Notes: generated by a model from the sequence alone, not told the origin. A stretch of 55,899 nt of DNA from Candidatus Companilactobacillus pullicola (GCA_019116025.1 DXCM01000097.1:1-55899); one strand, 5' to 3'. Counted from the first letter of the stretch, positions 36,673 to 46,594 are shown. A program made the numbers and translations.

Positions 36673-38343
36673 ATGGCTTATAACGATTGGTGGAAGAAAA
36701 CAGTAGTTTATCAAGTTTATCCAAAGAGTTTTCAAGATAGCAATAATGACGGTATTGGTGATCTACGAGGAATCACTAGTCGTTTGCCATATATTAAGAA
36801 ATTGGGTGCTGATGTTATCTGGTTAAATCCAGTTTATAAATCTCCTGATAAAGATAATGGCTATGACATCAGCGATTATTATGCAATCCAACCTAATTAC
36901 GGAACGATGGCCGATTTTGACGAAATGTTGGAAAAAGCTCATTCACTAGAACTAAAAATAATGATGGATTTAGTAGTTAATCATACTTCTGACCAACATA
37001 AATGGTTTCAAGAAAGTCGTAAATCAAAGGATAATCCGTATCGCGATTATTATATTTGGCGTGATCCAGTTGATGGCCATGAACCAAATAATTGGGGATC
37101 TCGTTTTGATGGATCAGCTTGGCAATTTGATGAAACAACAGGCCAATATTATCTTCATCTCTACACAAAGGAACAGCCTGACTTAAATTGGGAAAATCCT
37201 AAGGTTCGTAAAGAAGTCTGGAATTTGATGCGTTTTTGGTTAGATAAAGGAATTGATGGTTTTAGAATGGATGTTATCAATCTGATTTCTAAACCGGAGG
37301 GATTGCCAGATGGAAAGAAAAAACCAGGTGCTATGTACGGGGGAACAGGTCTAGTCGCTAATGGATATCGATTAAGTGAATTTTTGGAAGAAATGAACGC
37401 TGAAGTTCTATCTAAATATGATGTGATGACAGTTGGTGAAATGCCAGGCTCATCACCCAAAGATGCTATTAAATACGCTGGCTTAAAAGAAAATAAGTTA
37501 AATATGGTTTTCCAATTCAATCATATGAATGTTTCTTCTAATCCAGATAAGCGTTTGGGTCATTGGAATAATCAGCCGATTGATTTAGTAGAGTTAAAAA
37601 AGGTTTTGAGTAAGTGGGAAATTGCTTTAAACGGTAAGGGTTGGAATAGCTTGTATTGGAGTAATCATGATCAATCAAGGGCAGTTTCAAGGTTTGCTAC
37701 GGATGATCCCAAGTATCGTGTGCTGGCGGCTAAAATGTTAGGGACTACTTTGCATATGTTGCAGGGAACACCTTATGTTTATGAAGGTGAAGAGATTGGT
37801 ATGACGAATGCTCACTTTACTGAATTGTCACAGTACGAAGATATTCAATCATTGAATGCCTATAAAGAGTTTGTCGAAATTGAAAAAATTGTTGATAAGA
37901 AAACCATGTTGAAATATTTGGCTTATCGAACACGTGACAATGCTAGAACACCAATGCAGTGGGATAATGGCACAAATGCCGGATTTACTGAAGGAACGCC
38001 GTGGTTAGCCTTGAATCCCAATTACGAGCAGATTAACGTTGAGGAAAATTTGGTAGATAGTGACTCTATTTTTTACTATTATCAGAAATTGATTGAACTT
38101 CGACATAACAGTGATTTGGTAGTTTATGGAGATTATGCTGTAATAGATATGGATGATGAGGAAGTTTTTACTTATAGACGCCGTTATAACGATGAAACAT
38201 TACTAGTTATTAATAATTTCACGTCTCATGATGTAATAAGAGATTATGGTCAAGAGAATGGAGCTCTTCTAATCGGCAATTACGCAGATGACAAAAATAC
38301 TAGGTTACGCCCCTATGAAAGCAAGGTTTATTTATTGAAATAA
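36673..38343 (+). CDS. GH13 alpha-glucosidase (oligo-1,6-glucosidase/dextran glucosidase type)
   Basis: 556 residues, cytoplasmic (no signal peptide). Start WWKKTVVYQVYPKSFQDSNNDGIGDLRGI and DLVVNHTSDQH are GH13 subfamily 31 hallmarks. Nucleophile Asp in GFRMDVINLI (about residue 199; the Val two places after Asp is the position that in this subfamily favours alpha-1,6 bonds), acid/base Glu in GEMPG (about 255) and the transition-state Asp in NHDQSR (about 330). It should hydrolyse isomaltose, panose or short alpha-glucosides. No transporter is adjacent. AGGAG precedes the ATG. Confidence 0.92.
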   Translation: MAYNDWWKKTVVYQVYPKSFQDSNNDGIGDLRGITSRLPYIKKLGADVIWLNPVYKSPDKDNGYDISDYYAIQPNYGTMADFDEMLEKAHSLELKIMMDLVVNHTSDQHKWFQESRKSKDNPYRDYYIWRDPVDGHEPNNWGSRFDGSAWQFDETTGQYYLHLYTKEQPDLNWENPKVRKEVWNLMRFWLDKGIDGFRMDVINLISKPEGLPDGKKKPGAMYGGTGLVANGYRLSEFLEEMNAEVLSKYDVMTVGEMPGSSPKDAIKYAGLKENKLNMVFQFNHMNVSSNPDKRLGHWNNQPIDLVELKKVLSKWEIALNGKGWNSLYWSNHDQSRAVSRFATDDPKYRVLAAKMLGTTLHMLQGTPYVYEGEEIGMTNAHFTELSQYEDIQSLNAYKEFVEIEKIVDKKTMLKYLAYRTRDNARTPMQWDNGTNAGFTEGTPWLALNPNYEQINVEENLVDSDSIFYYYQKLIELRHNSDLVVYGDYAVIDMDDEEVFTYRRRYNDETLLVINNFTSHDVIRDYGQENGALLIGNYADDKNTRLRPYESKVYLLK

Positions 38344-38377
38344 AAAGAGCTCGATCTCTATTTGAAATCAAGCTCTT
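38342..38377. terminator. Bidirectional terminator
   Basis: AAAAAGAGCTCGAT / ATCAAGCTCTT; T-rich on minus (CTTTTTA), weaker on plus. Between the convergent GH13 and NFACT-R genes. Confidence 0.7.
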
Positions 38378-38381
38378 AAAA

Positions 38382-39233
38382 TTAATCTTTTGCGGATAAT
38401 CTTTGTGCCAACTCCTTATCAGGGTTGACTGTTAGGGTATCGGCTTTGCCATTAAACATGACGAGTCCTGATTTAGCTCCCTTAGGTTTAAATAATTGGC
38501 CTACTTTTAAAACATCAACAGGAACTTGTTTGAGACCACGGCCTTTGCTGTAATAAGCAGTAAGGTTGGCAGCTTCTAATAAGGTCTGCTTGCTAGGATT
38601 GACACTATGTACAACTACATGAGAGCCAGCCAGTTCACTGACGTGCATCCAGTAATAATCTTTATTGGCAGTTAATGTTAAATGATCATTTTGATCACTA
38701 TTTTTTCCAACTTCCACTAAAACATGATCGGTTGTATAGAATCGACGAGGATGTGCAGGTTCAGGAGCCTTAGATGAGTGTAAAATCCCTGTTTTTATAG
38801 CATCTTCAGCAATTAGTTGTTTTTTAACCAATTGAACTTGTTCAGAATCTTGTGGATCAAAGTTTTTCTGACGTGTGATTTGCTTTTGTAGATTTGTCTT
38901 GGCTTTATTCAAGTTGTCCTGAATAGTTTTTAAACCACGTTTATCTCGATGATATTGATGGAAATAAGTTTCAGCATTATCAATAATTGATTTCTTAGTG
39001 TCTAAGTAAATAGTTACTTTTTCTTGATTACGGTAATCGGGTAAAATGACATATCCCTTTTTGGTATCAATTTGGTTAGCGTAAGTTTTAAGTAAAGTGC
39101 CTTTCATATTTAATTGTTCGACGTCACCGATACGTGTGATGGCTTTGTTAAGTGATTCGATTTGTTTCTTTGTATGGTGTATTTGCCATTTCATAGCTTC
39201 AATAACTTTGGTAGACTCTGATTCAGTTTCCAT
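38382..39233 (-). CDS. Short NFACT-R (RqcH C-terminal-like) protein
   Basis: 283 residues, half the length of RqcH/FbpA (about 570). The N-terminal 140 residues are charged and helical, likely a coiled coil. From about 165 the NFACT-R (DUF814) pattern appears: RRFYTTDHVLVEVGKNSDQNDHLTLTANKDYYWMHVSELAGSHVVV. The NFACT-N domain that carries the tRNA-binding active residues of RqcH is absent. The ATG with GAGG seven bases upstream and a complete terminator pair suggest a real short gene, not a broken one. A role in stalled-ribosome handling is a family-based guess. Confidence 0.75.
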   Translation of the reverse strand: METESESTKVIEAMKWQIHHTKKQIESLNKAITRIGDVEQLNMKGTLLKTYANQIDTKKGYVILPDYRNQEKVTIYLDTKKSIIDNAETYFHQYHRDKRGLKTIQDNLNKAKTNLQKQITRQKNFDPQDSEQVQLVKKQLIAEDAIKTGILHSSKAPEPAHPRRFYTTDHVLVEVGKNSDQNDHLTLTANKDYYWMHVSELAGSHVVVHSVNPSKQTLLEAANLTAYYSKGRGLKQVPVDVLKVGQLFKPKGAKSGLVMFNGKADTLTVNPDKELAQRLSAKD

Positions 39234-39305
39234 TGATAAACCTCGATTTACTTATTAATGGTTATAACGATATGCATTAATAATAACACTAACTAATGGT
39301 TAGCA

Positions 39306-39350
39306 AAAAGCTTCTATATCCTTGATTAATAGGGTATAGAAGCTTTTTTG
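39306..39350. terminator. Terminator of the azoreductase gene
   Basis: AAAAGCTTCTATATCC / GGGTATAGAAGCTTTT with T or A runs on both sides; placed at the 3' end of the minus-strand gene ending at 39351. Confidence 0.9.
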
Positions 39351-39992
39351 TTAGAATTCTTTAGCTGCTTGTTCGGCTCTTTCGAAGGCTGCGTTTAAAA
39401 TCTTTTCAGCATTTTTAGGATCATGATCCATTCCTTCAGCAAAAACGCCTTGGTAGTCATCGATACCCATGATATGAAGAATAGTACCGATATATTGATG
39501 GCCAAGATCTAAAGAACTTGCATCTGGGGCACCATTTGATCCGTGATAATTCCCACCAGTAGCTTGTAAGTGAATAGCTTTTTTATTGTGTAAGTTACCT
39601 TCAGGAATGCCCTCACTTGTGTAATGGAAGGTATCAGGGACCTGCATAACAATGTCAATGTAGCTCTTCATTTCAGCGGGAATAAAGAGATTGTACATCG
39701 GATTTACGAAAACATACTTATCAGCATTGACAAATTCGTCAATCCATTTTTGTCTTGAGTCCTTGAAACGTTCTTCATCGGCATTAAGTGGTTGGCGAGC
39801 CATTGATTTATTGTAGATTGAAATAGCAATTTTGTTTAACGGGAAAGGCATGTATTCAGAAACATTGTGTTCAATAATTTTGTCATCTGGGTGACTGGAT
39901 TTATAGGAATCTATGAAATGGTTATAAAGGGCCTTGGTAGATGATTCTTTGTCTGATTGTGGATGTGCATAAATAACTAATACTGTTGACAT
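39351..39992 (-). CDS. FMN-dependent NADH-azoreductase / flavodoxin-fold quinone reductase
   Basis: 213 residues, Flavodoxin_2 family. The start VLVIYAHPQSDKESST (phosphate loop) and VNPMYNLFIPAEMKSYIDIV (FMN-binding) match AzoR proteins, as does QATGGNYHG. Reduces quinones and azo compounds, usually as a protection against electrophiles. AGAGG nine bases before ATG. Single-gene unit. Confidence 0.87.
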   Translation of the reverse strand: MSTVLVIYAHPQSDKESSTKALYNHFIDSYKSSHPDDKIIEHNVSEYMPFPLNKIAISIYNKSMARQPLNADEERFKDSRQKWIDEFVNADKYVFVNPMYNLFIPAEMKSYIDIVMQVPDTFHYTSEGIPEGNLHNKKAIHLQATGGNYHGSNGAPDASSLDLGHQYIGTILHIMGIDDYQGVFAEGMDHDPKNAEKILNAAFERAEQAAKEF

Positions 39993-40062
39993 GAGGAGAT
40001 ACCTCTTTTCTTTTAATGATCAGTACCATTATATATCTTATTCAAGAAATCGGTTGCAAAAT

Positions 40063-40095
40063 AAAAAAGCAAACCTGCATGAGGCTTGCTTTTTT
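40063..40095. terminator. Terminator of the aldo/keto reductase gene
   Basis: AAAAAAGCAAACCT / AGGCTTGCTTTTTT with a four-base loop, symmetric A/T runs; directly after the stop codon of the minus-strand gene. Confidence 0.9.
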
Positions 40096-40101
40096 AAAAT
40101 T

Positions 40102-41022
40102 TTAAGGCAAATCATTACCAGCAGCAAAGTAAATGTCATACCACTCTTGTTTAGTAAGGTTGACATCCCCACCCTTAGCACTATCAGCAATGTGTTCAGG
40201 GTTCATAGTACCAATAATAACTTGAATATCGGCTGGATGTCTAAGAATCCAAGCGGCAGCAATGGCGTTCTTACTTACGCCGTATTTGTCCGCTAATTCT
40301 TGTAATTTATCGTTTAATTCAGGGAATTTATCATTATTGATAAAGGTTCCAGCAAATGTTCCGTATTGGAATGGTGACCAAGCTTGAATAGTTACGCCCA
40401 TACGTCTTGAAAAGGCTAATAAACCACCGTCATGATTAATTGAACGGTCGTCTGCCATATTGGTATGTAGGCCAAAATCAATCATCCCAGAATGCATGAT
40501 ACTAAATTGCAATTGATTGATAAGAAGTCTTTGATCAATATTTTCTTGTAAAAATAGAAATTGTTGAGGATTGAAATTAGAAACTCCGAAGTGACGTACT
40601 TTACCTGATGTTTGTAGTTCGTCAAACGCTTCAGCAACATCATCTGGTTCCATTAATGGATCTGGTCTGTGAAGAAGGAATGAATCCAAGTAGTCAACGC
40701 CTAATCGTTTCAAAGAACCATCAACCGCATCAATTAGATGTTGTTTAGAGAAGTCATATCTTTTTCCAGATACAATTCCACCTTTAGATTGAATAAATAA
40801 ATCTTCTCTTTTAACACTACTTTGTTTCAAGGCTTGACCGAAAACTTTTTCAGAATCTCCATCGCCATAAATGTCAGCGGAGTCGATAAAATTGATACCA
40901 CTGTCGTAAGCAGTGTCAATGGCCTTGGCAGCTTGTTCTGGACTTAAACTGTTCATACGCATGATACCTAAAGCCACGGCAGAAGTTTGCCAGTTGGTTT
41001 GACCAATATAACGTTGTTTCAT
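40102..41022 (-). CDS. Aldo/keto reductase (YdhF-like)
   Basis: 306 residues, TIM-barrel NADPH oxidoreductase. The catalytic tetrad is visible: Asp and Tyr in DSADIYGDGDSE (about 48-59), Lys in FIQSKGG and His in LLHRPDPL. The C-terminal AWILRHPADIQVIIGTMNPEHI is the NADP-binding end. It resembles E. coli YdhF; physiological substrate unknown. GGAGG precedes ATG. Confidence 0.9.
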   Translation of the reverse strand: MKQRYIGQTNWQTSAVALGIMRMNSLSPEQAAKAIDTAYDSGINFIDSADIYGDGDSEKVFGQALKQSSVKREDLFIQSKGGIVSGKRYDFSKQHLIDAVDGSLKRLGVDYLDSFLLHRPDPLMEPDDVAEAFDELQTSGKVRHFGVSNFNPQQFLFLQENIDQRLLINQLQFSIMHSGMIDFGLHTNMADDRSINHDGGLLAFSRRMGVTIQAWSPFQYGTFAGTFINNDKFPELNDKLQELADKYGVSKNAIAAAWILRHPADIQVIIGTMNPEHIADSAKGGDVNLTKQEWYDIYFAAGNDLP

Positions 41023-41193
41023 ATGATTGCCTCCAATTATTCAATAACACCTTAATTATTAGTGGCTTGAAAGGATAAGTCAACGAAAAAGATTACGCTT
41101 ACAAAAGATTGTATTAAGTGTTGTTATTTTTCCGCAATAAATGTTTCTTTTGTGAAATAATATTTTATATTTCTAAAAATATTACTGATTATC

Positions 41194-41240
41194 TTGAAAT
41201 TTTATTTTAACGTTGTATGATTTATTTGTAAGCGGTAACA
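41194..41240 (+). promoter_or_regulatory. Promoter and cre of the MurNAc operon
   Basis: TTGAAA (41194-41199), 16-base spacer, TATGAT (41216-41221). A full-consensus cre, TGTAAGCGGTAACA (41227-41240), lies at the expected transcription start, where CcpA would block initiation. Confidence 0.7.
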
Positions 41241-41262
41241 AAAATATTTGGGGGTAATTATT

Positions 41263-42159
41263 ATGAAATCATGCGTTAAAAGATTTTTAGTTATTTTATC
41301 CGGCATAATTGCAATGCTGGGAATAGCTACTTTTACCAGTTCTACTGTGCAAGCTGCTGCTACTAAAGTTTCACCAATTAGTACAGTAACTACAACAACG
41401 ATGTATTCCAAGAAATTGCATCTTGATTGGAATTACGATGTTTATCTACCAGGCGGATATAATCCAAAGAGTAGTAAGAAATATCCTGTCGTTTACATGA
41501 TGCACGGATTATACGGAAATCATAGAAATTTATTGGAAAGATTCAATTCTCAACAAATGCTTGATGGAGCTATGAAGAGAAACAATCAAAAGGCAATCGT
41601 GGTCTTTATTGATGGTTTTAACAGTTTCTATGTTAACCAAAAAGGTGGCATGCAAATGGAAAGTGCCATTATGAAGGATCTAGTACCAAAGATTGATTCG
41701 ACTTATAAGGTATCATCATCAAGAAGTGATCACGCTATTGGTGGTATTTCAATGGGTGGTTACGCTGCTGCCAGATTATCATTGAAGTATTCTAATTATT
41801 TCTCTAAAGCATTATTGATCTCACCATCTGTTTGGTACAGTTTACCAAAAGATAATCCTATTAGAATGAACATGCACGCCTTTACTAATGGTAAGACTAA
41901 TTGGTCTGATAAAGTTTATGACGGCTTGTTCCCAACAAAATATATCAATAAAGATACAAAACCAGTTAAATTCTATGTTGAAACAACATCAGATGATACA
42001 ACTGTTCCAATTAAGAATGTTAATAGATTCGTTAAGACTTTGAAGAAAGATAAGTATTCGGTCAAATATGTTAAAGATACTGGTGACAACCATAACTGGA
42101 CATATTGGACTAAAGCTACTCCAAAATCATATAACTGGTTGATGAAAGAATTCAAATAG
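41263..42159 (+). CDS. Secreted alpha/beta-hydrolase, esterase D/antigen 85 type
   Basis: 298 residues from ATG 41263, which has GGGGG eight bases upstream (an in-frame TTG at 41248 does not). Signal peptide VILSGIIAMLGIATFTSSTVQA with a cleavage-like AAA. YDVYLPGGYNPKSSKKYPVVYMMHGLYGN is the oxyanion region, GISMGGY (about residue 160) the nucleophile Ser, and DNHNWTYW the catalytic His region. It is 14 bases upstream of the MurNAc PTS gene and shares its promoter. It may act on an ester in wall material (for example O-acetyl groups) before uptake; that role is inference from context. Confidence 0.82.
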   Translation: MKSCVKRFLVILSGIIAMLGIATFTSSTVQAAATKVSPISTVTTTTMYSKKLHLDWNYDVYLPGGYNPKSSKKYPVVYMMHGLYGNHRNLLERFNSQQMLDGAMKRNNQKAIVVFIDGFNSFYVNQKGGMQMESAIMKDLVPKIDSTYKVSSSRSDHAIGGISMGGYAAARLSLKYSNYFSKALLISPSVWYSLPKDNPIRMNMHAFTNGKTNWSDKVYDGLFPTKYINKDTKPVKFYVETTSDDTTVPIKNVNRFVKTLKKDKYSVKYVKDTGDNHNWTYWTKATPKSYNWLMKEFK

Positions 42160-42172
42160 GGGGTAAACAAAC

Positions 42173-43618
42173 ATGGACGCAAAGAATATAGCTAAAGAAA
42201 TTCTTAAAGATGTCGGTGGTAAAGAAAATGTTAGTGCCAACGTCGCATGTATGACTAGATTAAGACTAGGCATTAAAGACAACGATAAAGTCGATGTCGA
42301 TGCTTTGAAACGAATTGATGGTGTCCTAGCTGTCGTTCAGGCTGATACTCTTCAAGTTGTTTTAGGACCAGGAAAAGTTAACAAGATTGCAGAACCATTT
42401 GCTGAACTTACTGGAGTTGCTTTAGGGAGTGACAGTGATGATGGGGATGTTTCATCTGATTCACAATTAGATCAAGTTAAAGATATCGCTAAAGAAAATA
42501 AAAAAGAGAATAAAGCCAAGCACGACAAACCATTACAACGTGGTTTACAACATATTGCTAATGTCTTTATTCCATTATTACCAGGTATTATTGCTGCCGG
42601 ATTAATCAACGGTCTTGCTAATGTTATTGATTATCAAACAGGACAAGCTTTTGTTACTGATTGGTGGTACATGACTATCAAAACAATTGGTTGGGGACTA
42701 TTTACTTTCCTACCAATCTTTGTTGGTATGAATGCTGCTCGTGAATTTAAGGGTAGTGCCATCCTTGGTGGTATCGGTGGTACGCTTTGCTTAGGTGTCA
42801 CAATTACAGGTTCACCATTAAGTACACAGGCTATTTCAATGCCATTCACACATGCACCATATACAGTTGGTGTTGGTGGTTTGATTACCGCTTTGTTAAT
42901 GGGTATCTTCTTCGCTTTCTTGGAAAAGAATCTTCGTAAGATCATGCCTAGTGTTCTAGATACATTCTTTACTCCATTATTGACAGTTATTATTGGTTCA
43001 TTGCTTGCCGTTGTCTTCCTACAACCAGTTGGTGCATGGTTAACAACAGCTATCTATCTTGTCATGGACTTCATCTACACGAAGTTGAGTGTCTTTGGTG
43101 GATTCCTTCTATCATCAACATTCTTGGCTTTAGTATCTGTTGGTTTGCATCAAGCTTTAACACCAATCCATGTTCTATTGAACGATCCTACAGGTCCAAC
43201 AAAGGGTATTAACTACTTGCTACCAATCCTAATGATGGCCGGTGGTGGTCAAGTAGGTGCCGGATTTGCACTTTACTTCAAATCAAAGAATAAGAGATTT
43301 AAGAAAATGGTTATGAGCTCAATTCCAGTCGCTATCTTGGGTGTTGGTGAACCATTGATGTACGCTGTTACATTGCCACTTGGTAGAGCCTTTATCACAG
43401 CAAGTATCGGAGCTGGTTTTGGTGGTATCGTTGCTTCACTATTCCATTTAGGTGCCGTATCACAAGGTGTTTCAGGTTTGTTTGGACTATTGATCATGCA
43501 ACCTGGACAACAATGGGTATACTTGTTAGCTCTACTTGTAGCTTACGCTGGAGGATTCATCGTAACTTGGTTCTTTGGTGTTGACGAAGATCGAATTAAC
43601 GAAATTTATCCAGAATAA
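42173..43618 (+). CDS. murP: PTS EIIBC, N-acetylmuramate-specific type (MurP-like)
   Basis: 481 residues. IIB domain at 1-90 with phospho-Cys26 in ACMTRLRL, a charged linker (about 95-120), and a ten-helix IIC domain of the glucose/sucrose superfamily (GLQHIANVFIPLLPGIIAAGLING). No IIA domain is attached, as in MurP, which borrows the glucose-type IIA. The MurNAc specificity is decided by the downstream mupG and murQ. GGGGG precedes ATG by ten bases. Confidence 0.88.
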   Translation: MDAKNIAKEILKDVGGKENVSANVACMTRLRLGIKDNDKVDVDALKRIDGVLAVVQADTLQVVLGPGKVNKIAEPFAELTGVALGSDSDDGDVSSDSQLDQVKDIAKENKKENKAKHDKPLQRGLQHIANVFIPLLPGIIAAGLINGLANVIDYQTGQAFVTDWWYMTIKTIGWGLFTFLPIFVGMNAAREFKGSAILGGIGGTLCLGVTITGSPLSTQAISMPFTHAPYTVGVGGLITALLMGIFFAFLEKNLRKIMPSVLDTFFTPLLTVIIGSLLAVVFLQPVGAWLTTAIYLVMDFIYTKLSVFGGFLLSSTFLALVSVGLHQALTPIHVLLNDPTGPTKGINYLLPILMMAGGGQVGAGFALYFKSKNKRFKKMVMSSIPVAILGVGEPLMYAVTLPLGRAFITASIGAGFGGIVASLFHLGAVSQGVSGLFGLLIMQPGQQWVYLLALLVAYAGGFIVTWFFGVDEDRINEIYPE

Positions 43619-43629
43619 AGGAGAATAAT

Positions 43630-44694
43630 ATGCTAGGATTTTCAGCTTATCTGCACAGTTCATTGACTAAAAAAGATATAGATATGTTCAATCAATTTGT
43701 TAAATCCGGATTTAAAGGAGTCTTTACATCTATTAATTTGCCAGAAGATGATCCTGAAGTTTTATTGAAGAATTTGAAGGCTTTGGGGAAATTGTGCGAT
43801 GACAATGGTTTGGAGTTAACTCTTGATATTGCATCAAGTTCATTAAAGAGATTGAATTTAAATCTAGATAGCGATTTATCAATTTTCAAAGATTTGCATG
43901 TTACTATGCTAAGAATCGACGATGGAATCGATAATGCTGGCATTGCAAGACTTTCTAATGGTGTGAAAGTTGCTTTAAATGCAAGTACAATTGAACAATC
44001 AGATATTGATGAATTAAAAAAAGCTAAAGCGGACTTTGAGAATTTGGAAGCCTGGCATAATTATTACCCTCGCGAGAACACGGGATTAGATAAAAAATGG
44101 TTCTCTGAAAAAAATAAGTGGTTAAAAGATAATGGATTTACAGTAATGGCCTTCATTCCGGGGGATGCAAATTTGAGAGCTCCCGTCTATAAAGGGTTAC
44201 CAACTTTAGAAGAACATAGGTCTCAAAATCCACTTTACGCCGCTATAGATTTTAATAAAATGAATGTTGATCGAATTTATGTTGGTGATCCAGCCTTAAA
44301 GGATTCAACATTCGAACAATTTAAAAATTATTTTGTAAATAATGTTTTGCAATTGAAAGTTCAATTAAATAACAATGCTCCAACATATATGAGTAATATT
44401 TTCCATCAAAGAGCTGATGTAGCAAGAGACGTTGTTAGACTTAGAGAAGGTAGACCCCTCAATAAGTCAGAGATAAAACCTGATAACAATACTTTGAGAA
44501 AAGTTGGTTCTATTACACTAGATAATAGTTTATCAGGACGTTATCAAGGTGAATTACAACTGATTAAGTACCAACTTCCAGCTGATGCGTCTGTGAATGT
44601 AATAGGAAGAATTATTGATTCCGACGTTAAGCTATTAGACTATTGTGAGGCTAATCAAGCAATCCAACTGGTTGATATTAGAGATAAGGACTGA
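43630..44694 (+). CDS. mupG: 6-phospho-N-acetylmuramidase (DUF871)
   Basis: 354 residues. DUF871 family: a TIM-barrel part with [11 protein letters not shown] and [13 protein letters not shown] at the start and [26 protein letters not shown] in the middle, then a cyclophilin-like C-terminal domain. In Staphylococcus, MupG cleaves MurNAc 6-phosphate-GlcNAc inside the cell. This suggests that a MurNAc-GlcNAc disaccharide, not only MurNAc, is taken up. Starts 11 bases after murP. Confidence 0.85.
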   Translation: MLGFSAYLHSSLTKKDIDMFNQFVKSGFKGVFTSINLPEDDPEVLLKNLKALGKLCDDNGLELTLDIASSSLKRLNLNLDSDLSIFKDLHVTMLRIDDGIDNAGIARLSNGVKVALNASTIEQSDIDELKKAKADFENLEAWHNYYPRENTGLDKKWFSEKNKWLKDNGFTVMAFIPGDANLRAPVYKGLPTLEEHRSQNPLYAAIDFNKMNVDRIYVGDPALKDSTFEQFKNYFVNNVLQLKVQLNNNAPTYMSNIFHQRADVARDVVRLREGRPLNKSEIKPDNNTLRKVGSITLDNSLSGRYQGELQLIKYQLPADASVNVIGRIIDSDVKLLDYCEANQAIQLVDIRDKD

Positions 44695-44701
44695 GTTTAA
44701 T

Positions 44702-45592
44702 ATGGACATAAAAAAATTATCAACAGAGAGTCGTAATCCGGCAACAATGAACTTGGACGAAATGAGTGCCGAAGAAATTGTTACCATTATGAATAGTGAA
44801 GATAAAAAAGTAGCTGTGGCCGTTGAAAAACAATTACCTCAAATATCAGCAGCTGCAAATAAAATTGCTGAATCATTTAAAGCCGGAGGGCGTCTATTCT
44901 ACACTGGAGCAGGAACTAGTGGTCGTTTAGGCGTATTGGATGCAGCGGAGTGCGTTCCAACCTTTGGAATTGAACCAGAAATGGTACAGGGATTGATTGC
45001 TGGTGGTGCCAAGGCTATGACGATTGCCGTTGAAGGTGCTGAAGATAGCGTTCAAGAGGGCGCTGATGATTTAAAGAGTCATAATTTGAGTGATAAAGAC
45101 GTAGTAGTCGGTATTGCAGCCAGTGGTAGAACTCCATACGTTGTGGGAGCGTTGGATTATGCTACAAAAGTAGGTGCCGATACGATTGCTTTATCATGTA
45201 ATAATGATGCTATTATTAGTCAACATGCTGAGACAGCGATTGAAGTGGTTGCAGGTCCAGAAGTACTATCGGGATCAACTAGATTGAAGTCAGGGACAGC
45301 ACAAAAAATGGTTTTGAATATGCTATCAACAGCTTCAATGGTTAGAATTGGTAAAACGTATGGCAACTTGATGGTGGATGTTAAACCTACCAATAAAAAG
45401 TTAGTTCAACGTTCATTGAATATCATTACGGAAGTTACAGGAGTTGATGAGAATCTTGCTTTAAAGACTCTTAAAGAAGCTGACTATTCAGTCAAAGATG
45501 CCATCGTTATGATTGCAACAAAGACTGATAAAGAGGCAGCTCAACAAAAATTATCTGAAGCAGGTGGATTTGTACGTCAAGCAATTAAGTGA
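44702..45592 (+). CDS. murQ: N-acetylmuramic acid 6-phosphate etherase
   Basis: 296 residues from ATG 44702, eight bases after the mupG stop (the frame extends 19 codons into mupG, without a reason to start there). SIS domain enzyme that splits D-lactate from MurNAc 6-phosphate, giving GlcNAc 6-phosphate. [20 protein letters not shown] at the start, [24 protein letters not shown] with the catalytic Glu, and [24 protein letters not shown] are characteristic. Confidence 0.96.
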   Translation: MDIKKLSTESRNPATMNLDEMSAEEIVTIMNSEDKKVAVAVEKQLPQISAAANKIAESFKAGGRLFYTGAGTSGRLGVLDAAECVPTFGIEPEMVQGLIAGGAKAMTIAVEGAEDSVQEGADDLKSHNLSDKDVVVGIAASGRTPYVVGALDYATKVGADTIALSCNNDAIISQHAETAIEVVAGPEVLSGSTRLKSGTAQKMVLNMLSTASMVRIGKTYGNLMVDVKPTNKKLVQRSLNIITEVTGVDENLALKTLKEADYSVKDAIVMIATKTDKEAAQQKLSEAGGFVRQAIK

Positions 45593-45601
45593 GGAAGCAA
45601 T

Positions 45602-46465
45602 ATGACTAATAATACGATTTTACTAACAATTCGAACTAGTATGGAAAATGCGAGTAAAGCAGAAAAAATTTTAGGCGAGTATATTTTAAAGAATTGCCAA
45701 GAGATTCCTAATCTAAGTGTGGCCGATTTATCGAAAAAAAGTGGTGTCAGTCAAGCTACTATCGTTAGGTTTTCTAAAAGCTTAGGACTCGATGGATTCA
45801 AGGGCTTAAAAGTTGAATTAGCACGTTCATCAAATGATGTTGATACGGGGCTATATGATGAAATATCCCCAAATGATGGTGTTGATGAATTGAAAGACAA
45901 ATTAGCGCTCAGAGTTCAACACACGTTGGACAGTACTAATAAGGATTTAAATTCTAAATACTTAAATCAAACAGTTGATGCATTTAAGGATGCCAATGTA
46001 GTCTTAGTTTATGGTTTAGGTGCATCACACTTAGTAGCGGAAGACTTTACTCAAAAATTTTCACGAATTGGTAAAAACGTAATTAATACACCAGACACTC
46101 ACTTGCTGGTATCAAATTTATTAACGCAACAAAATAAACAAGTACTGTTTCTAATTTCTGATTCTGGTGAGACACAGGAGACTGTAACGATAGCTAAACT
46201 AGCAAAACAAAATAATGTAAGGGTTATTGGATTGACTTCTAATGGACATAGTAGATTAGCTAAAACATCAGATATTAGTATTTTGACAAGTAATACAGTA
46301 CCTAGAGATCAAGTAAGATCCGCCGCAACAACTTCCTTAATAAGCCAATTATATGCAGTTGATTTGATTTACTATCTCTACTTGCAACGCGATTATGAAA
46401 GTAATATACAAAAGCTAAAAGAATCCCATCTTTTAGTAGAAAAATATTTCTCCCCGAAAAAATAG
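45602..46465 (+). CDS. RpiR/MurR-family regulator of the MurNAc operon
   Basis: 287 residues. N-terminal RpiR helix-turn-helix (SVADLSKKSGVSQATIVRFSKSLGLDGFKGLKVELA, about 38-73) and a C-terminal SIS domain (VLVYGLGASHLVAEDF, ISDSGETQETVTIAKLAKQNN) that should sense MurNAc 6-phosphate or a related sugar phosphate. Last gene of the operon, GAGG before ATG. It most likely represses the operon in the absence of the substrate. Confidence 0.88.
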   Translation: MTNNTILLTIRTSMENASKAEKILGEYILKNCQEIPNLSVADLSKKSGVSQATIVRFSKSLGLDGFKGLKVELARSSNDVDTGLYDEISPNDGVDELKDKLALRVQHTLDSTNKDLNSKYLNQTVDAFKDANVVLVYGLGASHLVAEDFTQKFSRIGKNVINTPDTHLLVSNLLTQQNKQVLFLISDSGETQETVTIAKLAKQNNVRVIGLTSNGHSRLAKTSDISILTSNTVPRDQVRSAATTSLISQLYAVDLIYYLYLQRDYESNIQKLKESHLLVEKYFSPKK

Positions 46466-46509
46466 AAAAATACTGTTTCCTATATAAGAAGATAAGATTA
46501 GGAAAATTT

Positions 46510-46557
46510 AAAGAGTCCTGAGCAAAGAAGATATTCTTTACTTGGAACTCTTTTTTC
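46510..46557 (+). terminator. Terminator of the MurNAc operon
   Basis: AAAGAGTCCTGAGCAAAGAA / TTCTTTACTTGGAACTCTTT with wobble pairs, then TTTTTT. Confidence 0.8.
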
Positions 46558-46594
46558 TGTCTAGACCATTGCAAATATCATCAATTGGTTTATA

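Noticed and set aside
38382..39233. Pseudogene call for the short NFACT gene
   Set aside because: Start, ribosome site, frame and terminator are intact, and I see no NFACT-N remnant upstream.
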